64,000 bases of DNA, from NCBI GenBank assembly GCA_000310025.1, contig FN649742.1:2216151-2280150 (forward strand), written 5' to 3'. The notes below the pieces were generated by a model, which was not told the DNA's origin, made no database searches, and saw only the letters and a program-made list of their open reading frames with translations. A program made the translations under genes and the position numbers. Position 1 is the stretch's first letter. Each line of letters opens with the position of its first letter. Origin of the DNA: Ectocarpus siliculosus. Its lineage: Eukaryota > Sar > Phaeophyceae > Ectocarpales > Ectocarpaceae. Of this stretch, positions 24,108 to 35,365 are shown piece after piece.

Positions 24108-27100
24108 AACTGACGAGAGGCCTTCAGCGCTCGGGCAGCACCGGCTCCCCGCCATCGACTTCACGGGCGCGGCGAAGAGAGACGCTGTTGCCCGCGCTAG
24201 AGATAGCGGGCGGCGGGGTGTCGTCAAACCCTCCTCGACGAGGCAGCCATCTTCCGAGACCGGGGGGGGGATGCCGACGGCGGCGGAAGGGGGTACCGCC
24301 GATCAGGCAGGCGTCGGCGGCGGCAACGCCAGCGGGGAGTTGGAGGAAGCAGAAGCCGTCGACTCCGGGGAAGAGACGACGAGCGTGGACGGGGAGGAGG
24401 AAGAAGAAGACTTCCTCGCACTCCCGACAGAGCGTGCGGAAAACAACGGCGGCGACGGCGGCGAGGTGAGAAAGTTTTTTTTTTCCGAAGTGTGAGAAAG
24501 AGGGGTGGATGCAGACAGGAGCAACAGTTGCGCGGGTCCTTGGCCCGTCGACGAAACCTTGTCGTGTGCTTGTCGTTGGGAGAAGGTGGCACATTGCGCA
24601 GTCATCGCGCGTGCGGGGGCTTTGCGCACCGTCTTGTATTGATGGTAGGTTAAAAGAGGGGTCGAAGACGCGTGCATCACCGGTGAATCTTGTCGCGAAA
24701 CCGCCGCCGTTTTTTTTCCGTTTTTGTAACGACGGCAGGCATCCTCCGAGACCGCCGCCGCCGCCACTCCCGAGCAAGCGAGCCCCGCGGTATTGGCAAA
24801 AGCTTTCGCTCTTGCAGCTTCGGGGGCTTCAGCCTCCGGCGGCCCTGGCAACGTCGTGAGAGGGGCGGGGGGCTCCGGTGTCGGTCGAGAGGAGCGGTAC
24901 TACCCAGAGGGTGGAGACGGAAAGACCCAAGGTGCTGCTTCGGCCGCTCTACCGGACGATCAGGTGTGGCGGTGGCGATTCATTCGCGTGTGTGGAGTGA
25001 CCGCCCTGCTGCAAGCATTTTTTTGTTGCTCTCGCTTTGGGCGTAGGCTTCCGTCCATGAAATGCGACGGTGGCCGTGTTAAGCCGCAACGACCTTCTCA
25101 ACGACCCCCCTCTCTCCGACCTATGGTATATTTTTTCATCTCGGTGTGGCGTTCCGCTTCGCAGCTGAGTGCGCTGGAGGCCCAGCTCAACGAGGGGGCG
25201 AGCTGCGACGTGGAGGGCTGGTTGCTCCTCGCGATGCACCAGCTCCCTCGTACCGGGGGCTCCGTGAAGGCGGTCCTGAACACGATCTCGGTGAGTGTTG
25301 CGTTGGCGTTGCACATAGCATACTAGTGCATGCTGCGTACCACGCCCCACCCGCCGCCGCCGCCGCCGCCGCCGCGTTTGTCAAAGTGTCTTCTTCCGTG
25401 CTTGCTCTGCTCTGGTGTGTGTTCGCGCTTGCACACACACGCACCCGCCTCCCCCCCTTCTCCTGTCGCCCTCCTTTTGCGTGCCAGAACTCCATGTTTT
25501 GGTGTTCGTCCCCGCTCCAGGCGGCCGAGAAGTTTTGTTGTAGAAAGTATGCACACAATCACAGAAAGACTTGTTCCCGCTCGAGATGATACCGCAGCAG
25601 TCGAGATGATTTCCTCGGGACCACGTGAAGGAGAAACGTAAGAGGGAATCGCCGCCGTCTGCGCGCTGTAGAGCGGTGATATTGGTGAACGGCAGCAAAG
25701 CGCCAGAGTGACTTCCATCGCTGCGGTTTCCGAGACGGGGTTAGGTTAGCAACGCCTGTGCTCCCCGCAGCCACTTGTGGGTGACCTGCTGCGTTTTATC
25801 CTACCAAGCATAGCGTCGTAACCGTTGGTTAGAAGGAGCAAGCATGAGGGCAAGACCGTGCATGTGCAAACACTGACGAACAACCAACCTTCTGCCGACG
25901 ACCCGCAAGTCACAACTGAGTCACCACCACAAACAACACCAACACAACAACAACAGGATGTTGCGTGCGGTGCGAGTGGGCCCATGGGAAGCGTCGACCA
26001 AGCCGCAATAAAGACTGCCCTGCGAACGTTCGTCCAGCCCCTGGAGCGGGCAGAAGGAGGGCAGGCAGAGGTGCTGTGGCTTTTGTACCTCAGGCTGTTC
26101 GCTTTCCTTCCCGGAAAGAGCGAGGACGCTCTTGGAATGGCAGAATACGCCCTAGAGTGAGTGGACGACATACACACATGGGAATAACTGTGTTACACTT
26201 GCCTACGGAGAACTGCAGTACTCTGGGACTCGGGGCGGGGGAACAAGGGCAACAATCTGCGATGAGAGAACACTTTTTCGTTTATTTTTTATTTTTAGTG
26301 ATTGGAACGACTGCCGCAGTTGAATTTGAACAGCAAGCGGCTACCGACAGTAGTCCTGTCGTGCTCGCGGAAACACGCGTGTGTACATTGTCCTAATATT
26401 CATGACGTTGTCGGAACTCTCGTTATGTTTTTTATGCGTTGTATTGCAGGACATTGCACACAGCTATGTATGGTGTGCCCGCATGCCCCACCTCGCCTCA
26501 CAACACGATGCGGACAGGCTCTCGTTCTCTCAATAATGCCGGCAAAGGGTCGTTTTGTCAGCCATGGGCTTACATTGTACCGCCTGCACGGGAGATTCGT
26601 GCAAAATACCAACGCTTCCCCCCCTCACGGCTGACGCCCAAACCTTGCCGCCCTGCTGCACAGGAAGTTCCCCACGTCGCGACGGATCTGGAGGCTCTAC
26701 CGCTCCATGTTGCAGACCTCTCCGGGGTGGAGCCTGTCGGAAGATGTCTCGTGTTACCGTAGGCAGATCGAGGCGCTCCTGCTCCTCCAGCCGCGGGCCG
26801 CAGATATGCGGGCTTCACCACGAGACGGTAGCAGCAGCGGCGGCGGCGGCCCCGGTGCGAAGGCGACGAGTTCCGGATCGCTGGGCAAAAACAAGAGCGG
26901 CGACGGTGGCACCGGTGGCACCGGCGGCGGCGGCGGCGGCGCAGAGGCGAATGTGAAGATGATTGTGTACCTAGTCCTCGAACGCTGCTCCCTGTTGGCG
27001 GAGGCCGGGTACAAGCTCCAGGCTGCCGCTGAGATCCTCGACAGCCTCGGGGCTCTCGCGGAGGGCCAGCCCCTGTGGGGGTGGGACGCCCGGGACGGGC

Positions 27101-30100
27101 AGGGGAGGAGGACGCTCCTGAGGACTAGCGAAGGCGGCGGCCACGAAAGGGAAGGGGAGGGGGGCGGAGCTAGAAGAGAAGGAGGAGGAACCAAGGCGGG
27201 AGGTTCCACCGAAGCGAGCGACGACGATGGCCAGCGTTTACCGGCGGTGAGCAACGGCCGCGCCCCGTCGGCTATTTTTTTTTTTTGCTGTTTTTTCATG
27301 TGGTTGTGTGTCCGTCGTGTTGGTCGTGGCACCACGATAGGGTCGTGTTCGTGTGTTTGTCTTGGGAAATGTTTTTCTTTCGCGTTTTGACGAGGGACCC
27401 AAGCTCCCGTCTGTGTCTCTTGCGGTGCGGGGTTCCCACAGCTTCCATGTGGTTCCGAGTGCGACCCCTCCATTGATCTGGCTTGCGCCCCACCCCCCCC
27501 CCTCTCTGGCCGCTGTGATTGATGTTTTGCTCGCACCCGCACACGCTCAACCGGGCGGTATCCTTGTCATTTTCGTGGCTCCTGCCGGAACAGGGTGTGG
27601 CGGCGGCGCTGAAACACGCGCCGCGCGACTCGCGGTGCGTGCTGTGGTTGACCGCGCTGCACCTCCTCGTCATGGGCGTGTTTCCCCACCACGTGCTCAC
27701 GCTTGCCGAGAACGACTGCGGCGGCCTCGGCGGCAGCAACGACACCACCGCCGCAGGCGGTGGCCTTGCGGACTTGCTCTTGTGGCCTGCGGAGTGGCTG
27801 TCCCCCAAGAGCAGCGCGATCCTCCGGCTGTCGGCCAGCCCAGACCTGCAGGACGCGACCCTGAAGACATTCATGACCGCCCTGTCCGACGTGGGGCTGC
27901 TCCCCCCGCCGAGGAGCAAGGGTTGCTGGGCTCCCGCCATCAAGGACCGCGACGCCCTTCTGTCCAGCGCGGCCGAGGCGAAGGCCGCGCGGGCCGGAGG
28001 CATGGCGCCGGACGCCTCTGCCCTGGAGGGGCCCCCGCTCGTGCTCGCGCTGAACTGGCTCGCGTTCTGCCTGCGGCGCGGCCGGGTGGACGCGAGGCAG
28101 GGGCGCATGATGGCGTTCGCGTGCTGCCGGAGGTTCCAGCTCTCCCGGCCCGACCAGCCGGCGCTGCTGGAGCACTTCCTGCTCGAGCACGCCGTCTCCA
28201 AGACGAGGACCCTGGGCGACACCTACCACGAGATCTCCCGCGCGTTCGACGCCGACGGGGTCGCCGCGGGAGCCTTGCGCGAGAGGCGGGATGGCGAGGG
28301 CAAGAGCGCTAGCTTTAACCCTGCCGGCGCCAGAAGCAGGAACGAACAGTCGGTGAACTTGGTGCCCCCGCCGTCGGGGGAACGGATCCAGGCGGTGTAC
28401 GCGTTCCTGCGGTTCGTCGAGTCGCGGCTGGAGGCCGCGCGGTCGGAGTCGGAGTCGGAGTCGGAGTCGGCGAACGACGCCGGTCGAGGTGCGCTCGAAG
28501 ACGCGCGGCGCGTGCTGCGCGACGCTCTGGTGGGCATGTGGATGGGGGCGGCGGCGGCGGCGGCGAGCGCCGCCGGCGGCGGCGCTGCCCGCTCGGACTC
28601 CGACCGTTGGCTCGAAGAAGAAGGCGGGGAGTCGGTGCGGCGAGCCCTCGAGGGCGCCAAAGCTTCTCTGTTTCGCTGGGCGGACGGCGGAAGTGGTGGC
28701 TGTGATGCTCCCGGGGGAAATGGGGAACGTCAACTGTCAACGATCGTCTTTTCCCTGTGGGTTCTGGGGGGCGCTTCTGCTGCGATTGGGTCTCTGGACC
28801 ATATTCTCAGCGCTGAATCGTTTTCGGGCGTATCGGCGGAGCGGAAACGGCTTGCGTGGCTGCAGAGGCTAGAGGCTGCCATGATTCTGTCGACGCAGCA
28901 GCAGCAGAAGCAGCAGGTGCGCGTAGCTGTCGGGACATTTATTTGCGTGCAGTTTTTGTTCTGTTTCTTAGAAAACACCGTGAATGGTATCTACCGGAGC
29001 CTGAGCAACCCTTCATGCGACCAACCCTCGCCTCCAAACTGCGAACTGACACCTCAATTGGTGGCTCGTCCTTGCTCCCCCGCCCGTGTTCGCCTGTACA
29101 CACGATCCACCTCGTACTGCTGTGGCAAGGCGTCCGGGGTAGATGCCATGCAAGGAGTGCGGGAAGTGGCTCTGCGTGCTTTGGCGGATCACCGCACGGA
29201 ACGAAGGTGTGTGTTGCCGTGAGTTTGGTCCGTGTTTATTTGTTGTTTGGTTGTCTGCCCGCTATCGACAAGATTGGAAGAATGAGCTGCCAGTTCAATT
29301 GGGGCGAAACCAGACGGAATTTGCTGTTGATGACTCGCTCTTGAGAGGCACGCTGCCATCCGCACCCCAACTAGGCCGCCTTTCTTTTTTGTGCCCGAAC
29401 GACGACCCCAGTCCCCCATAAACCCTGCGCTTCCGAACAAACAAAACAGGGCGGGGTATCCGTCGCTTGCGCATTTCGTGGCGGCGACTCTCGACCGCCC
29501 GCCGGCGACCGAAAGCCCCGTCAGGGACTCCAGCTGCCAGCCAGGAAAGTCTCTTTCTAGATACACTCCTTCCGCGCCCCTCGCGACGGACTCGGCGGCA
29601 TCGTCGTCGTCCTTCGCGTGCGACGTCTTGACGGTGTACGCGAACCACTTCCGGGAGGCGAGGAGGGGGGGCGTCGACTGGGTGGTGGCCGCAGAGGCCC
29701 TGGGGGGCGTGTCGGCCGCGGCGGCGGCGGCGGCGCACGCGTCGTGCGCAGCGCTGGCGCTGCTCCGGTGGGTAAGTTGGGCCGACCATGACGAGAGCGG
29801 AGCAGTAACCGCCGCGAGCTTGGTGGACGGTGCGTCTGCGCTGAAGGCAAACGCCCGCCCGTACGTCGAAATGGCGCTGGCCATGAACCCGGCGGACACG
29901 GCCCTGTGCGGCGCCGTAGCCGCACTTTGGGCGGCAACGGGGTCTCCGGACCTTGCGCAGCGAGTTCTGGAGGCGGCGCTGCGAGCCCACCCGTACTGCG
30001 CAGAGCTGTGGGAACAGCGGGTTGCTCTTGAAGCGGGGTTTGGGAGCGGGTCGACGGAGCGCGCCGGCGCTACGGCAGCGGCCGCGGCGGGTAGCAGAGT

Positions 30101-30731
30101 CATGTTGAGGTTGAGGTGCGGGGGGAAATTGGGCGGGCAAACCCCGAGCGGCCTGCAGGCGCGAACGGCCGGCCGGATAGCGACGGCCATCAGCCACCCT
30201 CCCTCTCGACGAGAAACCAAATCGTTCTCTCTCCAGGCCGCGCTGCGCGCTCCCCCCGGCTCATCAGCGCCCGTGGCGGCGGCGGCGATGGCGACGATAG
30301 AGGTTCCCAGAAGCATATTCCTGATGACTAGCCTGACGAGTCTCTCGTTGGCGTTCAACGGCCTTCTGTCCGTGCCGGCCGCCATCGGAAGCTTGTCCGT
30401 CCTGAGATCCCTGGACGTTTCGGGCAACGCGCTCGCCTCGCTCCCGCAGTCGCTGTCGAGGCTGTCGGGCACTCTCCGGCTGCTGCGCGCGGCGGGGAAC
30501 CGGCTTCAGTCGCCGCTTTCCGCCGCCACCCCTATCGGCGACCTCGTCGGCCTGCGCGTGCTGGACCTAGAAAACAACGAGCTGTCGAACTTCCCGGGAG
30601 TGGTGGTGCCAACGCTGACGCAGCTCCGTAGCCTGAAGCTCGCGGGGAACGAATTTTCGGAGCGAGCCCCGGCGGGGTTGTCAGATGCTCTCCCTTTCCT
30701 AGAGGAGCTTTCCTTGCCTTCGTTAGCCTAG
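19617..30731 (+). CDS. ZFC3H1-like nuclear RNA-exosome adaptor with zf-C3H1 finger, HAT repeats and C-terminal leucine-rich repeats
   Basis: Probable scaffold linking nuclear RNA to the exosome (animal ZFC3H1 with MTR4 in the PAXT connection). Phase-consistent exons: 19617-19713 (start MPPHDGGSSRKAADL), 20870-21124, 21605-21982, 22782-23137, 23928-24465, 24739-24963, 25165-25290, 25957-26156, 26664-27246, 27594-28916, about 29130-29206, and 29450-30731 with the stop. A coiled-coil-like exon ending at 20138 (AEKRLAIAVAQEAK) and one near 21220-21350 belong too, but their boundaries are unresolved. The finger is built across an intron, CPFELNGVCNDDDCR|YQH, and basic KRKRR and KRRR patches precede it. 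HAT-type helices lie in exons from 25957 on (RIWRLYRSML, AVYAFLRFVESRLEAA, HPYCAELWEQRVALEAG). The last exon ends with about five LRRs (LRSLDVSGNALASLP, LRVLDLENNELSNFP, LRSLKLAGNEF). Poly-Ala and SESESE tracts are encoded by GGC and GGAGTC repeats. Confidence 0.8.
22272..22601 (-). mobile_element. SINE-like repeat, copy A (tRNA-related head, C/G-run end)
   Basis: About 330 bases matching 51712-52044 in inverted orientation, roughly 85-90 percent identical by eye. On the minus strand it begins after a run of 16 G, then a tRNA-like head with GTTTGACCATTGACCTCGC and GGGTTCTCACCGGACC (B-box-like), then a unique body ending in TGGTTTCACTT-type and TTGACCATTTTAAC sequence. It lies in an intron of the ZFC3H1-like gene. 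Confidence 0.75.
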
Positions 30732-32143
30732 GCGTTCTCGGTGGTTTTTCGGGCACGGCTGGCGGCGTTTCGAGTTGTTCCTTGCGTCAGTCGTCGGGCG
30801 ATAGTAGTAGTGATACCGCAGAGGGTGCACACAAGTGCAAGAGCCACCAGGCCGTATCGGCTGTGCTATAGTAGGTGCATGCCCTGGTATGGCCAAGAAC
30901 CGGGAAAGGAGATCCCATTTGTCTCGTGAATTTTCTGTCACCGGGATTTCGTGAGTCGTAAGAAATCGTCATCGCCAGCACAGCAGTTGTAGGTAGGTGT
31001 CCACGCGAGTGGCTGTTGCGGTAGCCACGATGTGACCGACGCCCAACCAACCCCAAGAAACAAAGATCTGCGGCCCGTTGCCTGTCGAGGGTGAGCGAAA
31101 TGGAACTCAGGATCACGGCTAAGTTCTTCAGTTCCATCAATTGGCTTCTGATGACGAAGTGACGCAATAAAGCAAGCCACGGCAACCCATTTTTAGCTCC
31201 ATCCACATTGGGAGCCGAAGCGCAGCATCCATAATTCTGTGTGCATGCGAGAACCTCACAGTGCTGCTGTCGAAACTGTCTGTACCGTTTTCAAGGCGGG
31301 CACTGTAAAACACCTAAATTTCGTCGCCGCACACGGTGCAAAGTAGTTAAGCGATGAATAGGACTTGCCACGTGACGCGATGCTGCTACCGATCATGATC
31401 AAGGCGTGGAGAGAACCATGGCACCACCATGCGTATCCATCGCGCTGGTGGCAGCTTGATTCTCCGCTACATTCCTCGTCGCCTGAGTGAGTCCAGCAGC
31501 TGGTGCTGATTGCCAAGGGTGGTTCTCGGCTCTCTGTGTGGAAATAACCTCTCGGTTTCAGAGAAGACAACGCGGTAGTCTACCAGCGGTGCATTGCTGC
31601 TGCACGCTTGCCGTATCGCAGCAACGTTCATCAAAACGCCGCTTCGGTGCGTACAAATACCACCAGTGATCCCACATTCCAACTATAGGAATACATCAAC
31701 GACGTTAAGAGTCCCAGTAACCGTAATACGGATTGCGCCGCAGAAATGAGTGACGAACGACCAGACCCGTACTTGCGCCGCCATTCGACGAGACGCAAAA
31801 CGAATGACGCCAAGACGACAGCTTCTAAAAGTCGTCTCTCTCTTCGGAGGCCGTGCATTCCGCACACTCTCTTCCCACGGGTCTCGCGATGATCTTCAAC
31901 GGAAGTGGTCCCACTTTCCCTCGAGAGCGCGTATTCTACGATCGACTTGTTATCGATTCATGACGCGCCGATAGGTCCACCAGCCGACGCACACCTGATC
32001 CCGTCAACATCTCCATAGAACGCTGTAAAACGCAAATCCACCCGGCCGGGTGGTCGTACCTAGCGGCAGGGTCCAACGTGCAAGCCCCTGTATACGCCCC
32101 CCCCCCCTGCCCTCCAACTACATTTCCTTCGAGTCATAATCAT
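30732..32143. other. Convergent intergenic region, nothing recognised
   Basis: Lies between the 3' ends of the ZFC3H1-like gene (+) and the unknown secreted-protein gene (-). Short frames only, with no family motif, RNA gene or repeat that I can support. Confidence 0.5.
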
Positions 32144-35092
32144 CTACAAGGTGAATGTTCGATCCACCATGGGTTCAAGCGTCGGGAGGTCGACGCTAAA
32201 GCTACCGATCTTCTTGCGGGCTGCCGCCGCGGGTCCGACGAGCTGCTCCTTCGCGTTGGCCACGTAGATGGTGCCCTTCTGAGCGAACATGATCGAACTT
32301 GGGTGGTATCGCCCGTTGGAGATGGGGATCTTTTGTGGGAGGGCCAAGCAAAGAAAAGGCACGCGCGTAAATCACGAGACAAACGAGGACGAAGGAGCGC
32401 GGTTAGCGATGCGAGGTTCTTGCTGCATGTCGCCGGCAGCCGGGATAGTGAGGCGCTTGCGCGCTGAACGGGATGGGGGTGCTGATCGATGATTGTGGCG
32501 TAGGTACACGCCCCTTCTTCCCGCTACTGGACGGTATGATGCAACCACGTTCGGATGCCAACGATACTGGTCTGGGGGCAATGAGTGGCCTTCAGCCTCC
32601 TCCCCCCCCAGTGACAGTCTCCTTCAACAAAAAAGGGGCCCAACGTCCACGTATCGGGAAACACGTTCGATGCGCCCTCTACACCACACACCTGCTCGTC
32701 ATGTCCACGCTACACCGGAAAATCCGCGACGCGGAACAAGGCACACGAGCCACGTGCCGCCCGCGGCCGTTCCTTCCATCACACACTCAGTAAATACGAC
32801 CACAGCCCATTCGCCGGAGCCCCCCCGGCGCAACGAGACACACAGCAGCAGCGACCAGACCCGCCCAAAAAAAATATCGTCGCACACACCTCGTACGACA
32901 CGATGAGATTCCGGCGGGGGCCTTGCTCCGGGATATCCAAAACGAGGTAGTCGATCCCTTCGTTACCGAGCGGACTTTGCCGCTTCGGCGCTCCCGGGAT
33001 CGGGCGCCGAACCAACTTCCAGTACCCGACCTCGCCCGAGTTGTTGAACCTGGCCAGCTTGTTCTCGCGTGCCGTCAGGAAATCAGCCCCGTTTTTAGCC
33101 TGCGTCACGGGCACGGGAGGGAGCGCAGATTGTGTGTGCGGGGCAGGGGAAATCTGTGTGTGTGTCCCACTGCTGTGTTGTGTGTGGCGGTGCCACAAAA
33201 CCACACCGGCCTCTGCAAAGTGGCTCAAAAACGAGAGTGGCATTGGCTCTGCCAAGCTTAGGGCCATGGGAGGACAGGTGCACACATCTTGCCCGACATT
33301 TGCTTCTGAGGTGGCTGTCGAAAATGACCGTAGCAACGCGCAACACCGTAGCAACGCGCAACAAGCGGTGCTCAAACTTGACATTTTTTACGTGCCTTGT
33401 TCAGAGCATGTGATTCTCAGCGATGCATACGCTGTACATGGACGTTGTGCGCAGCCGTCCCTACACGCACCGGCCGAACTCCGGGGATCTGGGGCCTCCA
33501 GTTTGATGCGTTGCAAAATTAAAAAGTTGAATTGTTTGCGCACTCTGTACGAGACTTGACTACACAAAATTGTGGGTAGACCACCAACAAAGTGCTTAGG
33601 GCGGGCAAAGCCCCTAAACGCATGTCACCCAGACTCTGATCCCCGTCTCCGGTGAGCACGGCCGCCTCAACGTGGGTGCGCCTACCTGATCCCGCTTGAA
33701 AAAAAAATCTCGCGTGATCCTCCAGTCGGCCTTGGCGAACGAGCCGTCCTGTGTGTGTTTCGGAGAGGTGTGGTGTCAGGGGTGTGAGAAAGGGACGTAA
33801 GAAAAGAACCGAAGGAAATAAACTTTTTCCATACGTGCGTTGTGAGACGAGGATGGGTTCAAACGCAGAGCTTGGTTGCATGTGACTGCTTCGAAGATTG
33901 TAGCAGTTATGTCTTTACGGGGGTGCATCGCAGGGTGAGGGTGAGGAAGTCGCAATGGATCGGCGTCCAACAAATCGATCACCTCGGAAGCTGAAAGCGG
34001 GCTAGTCGCGAATCAGCCGAATCAATGTGTAGGCCCATTTCAGCCAGCGGGTTTAAATCAACTGGCCCGACCTTGCGTGCTCTGATGCAAATTTTAACAT
34101 GGCCCACAGCAGTGCAGAGGGCAAAACCTGGGATAGCCGTGGCCAATAGCAGTGTAGCTACCACATTGCAGCAACACGTCCTCGTTTTCACACCATTGCG
34201 CTGTGCCGCCGTGTCCCCAACACTCGCTGTGTCCGCGCACAAAACACAACACCACAATAGCAGTTATTGATGGCAACTAATAGCTTAGGTGTGATGTGGT
34301 TGGAGGGAATAGTGTGAGTCCGCCGTGTGACGTCGTGGTAACTCGGGTCCTCGACACAGAGCAGTGCCGGCCCGCTCGTAAGCATGTCCGTAAGAAACCG
34401 AGGCTCAGATTTTGGACAACTTACGAAAAATGTCCTAAGAAATTAAGCGTAGCGGCCGGCGCTAAAAATACATAGAAGCCTTTGCTTGGTGGGGGACAAA
34501 ATAAGGTATGAGTGAGCCTCGCTCAAAATACGAGGTACCAGGCGGGTGTTTCTTGTGGGCGTCGCCGGCACTGCATGTACGGAAGGGTGCAGGTGAAGCA
34601 CAGCTAAGTAACATAACTCTCATACCTAATTAATAGCATATTTGTACGTAGACCAGCTCAAAAACAAAGAAGGTGGGAAACGCGGTACAGCATCAACCCA
34701 TTCCAACACATGCAGACATGGGGGCAGGTGGCGTGCGTCTATCATCAGACCTACGCCTAAAGCCGTTGTCTTCAGCAGCAAGCAGCAGCGGCAGGGATCA
34801 CAACACCGCCGCCTCTCTGAGACCGCCGCGTGTGCATGATAACCATGCGCGCAGTTGGCTGCCCGAAGTATAAATCAATGCGCCAATTAGCAACAGCAGC
34901 AGCACCAAGATACATCCGTACCTGTACCAATGGTGTGTTCTTGACGGCACCTTTAATCCCGCGGCGGCTGTTCATTCGTGCGGTAGCTAGGTCCAGGAAG
35001 ACGACAAGCAGCAACAGCAACAAGCCAACAGCCGCACGTGGCGCTGCTACCCCTGATGATGTTGGTCTACGCCTCTGAAGCAATGCAGCCAT
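32144..35092 (-). CDS. Conserved-looking secreted or targeted protein of unknown family, four exons, about 209 aa
   Basis: Exons 35092-34922, 33748-33686, 33099-32890 and 32329-32144 are all phase 0 with GT-AG borders. They encode 57, 21, 70 and 61 residues, then TAG. The N terminus MAALLQRRRPTSS leads into a hydrophobic core, VGLLLLLLVVFLDLATA, a typical signal peptide. The mature part reads DGSFAKADWRITRDFFF, ENKLARFNNSGEVGYWKLV, GIDYLVLDIPEQGPRRN, IPISNGRYHPSSIMFAQK and LPTLEPMVDRTFTL. I do not recognise the family. The beta-rich pattern with aromatic pairs would suit a small beta-barrel or sandwich; that is only an impression. ER, secretory or plastid routing are all possible. It starts 273 bases from the divergent lipase gene. 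The first intron is about 1.2 kb and an unseen small exon could be hidden there. The stretch GTG-AAG just upstream of the ATG is not used as a start. Confidence 0.7.
33327..33362. repeat. 18-base tandem duplication
   Basis: The unit ACCGTAGCAACGCGCAAC occurs twice, perfectly and without a gap, in an intron of the unknown secreted-protein gene. Confidence 0.9.
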
Positions 35093-35365
35093 GATTAATC
35101 GCTTCACGGCAAGTCGGTCGGTGAAAAACGGACAATGCTACAGAAGAATGAAACAACAGTGCTCAGCCACTACGGACGAGCAGGTAGGCTCTCTGCTCTG
35201 ATGGTGTGCGTGAACACGACGGTCCCTGCTGTCGTGAGACGTGAGAAGCTTCCCGGCCGCACCCCCAACGATATTGCGGAGCCCCCTCGTCGCTGTGAGC
35301 GAGCTCACACAGCACATGATACATTGTTCATTGATTCTGTGGAGGAAGCAACACCGCCACGATCG
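35093..35365. promoter_or_regulatory. Compact bidirectional promoter region
   Basis: 273 bases separate the two divergently transcribed start codons (35092 minus, 35366 plus). Both genes start with a hydrophobic targeting segment, so shared regulation is plausible. No individual motif can be named with confidence. Confidence 0.45.

Noticed and set aside
26439-26762. Frame after an acceptor at 26450 in the ZFC3H1-like gene
   Set aside because: It has the correct phase but no helix pattern. Joining 26156 to 26664 gives EKFPTSRRIWRLYRSML, a proper HAT continuation.
27296-28740. Long antisense and alternative-frame ORFs over the ZFC3H1-like exon
   Set aside because: They are Arg/Pro/Ala-rich shadows of GC-rich codons on the coding strand and carry no motif. 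The plus-strand frame has HAT-like helices and matching splice phases.
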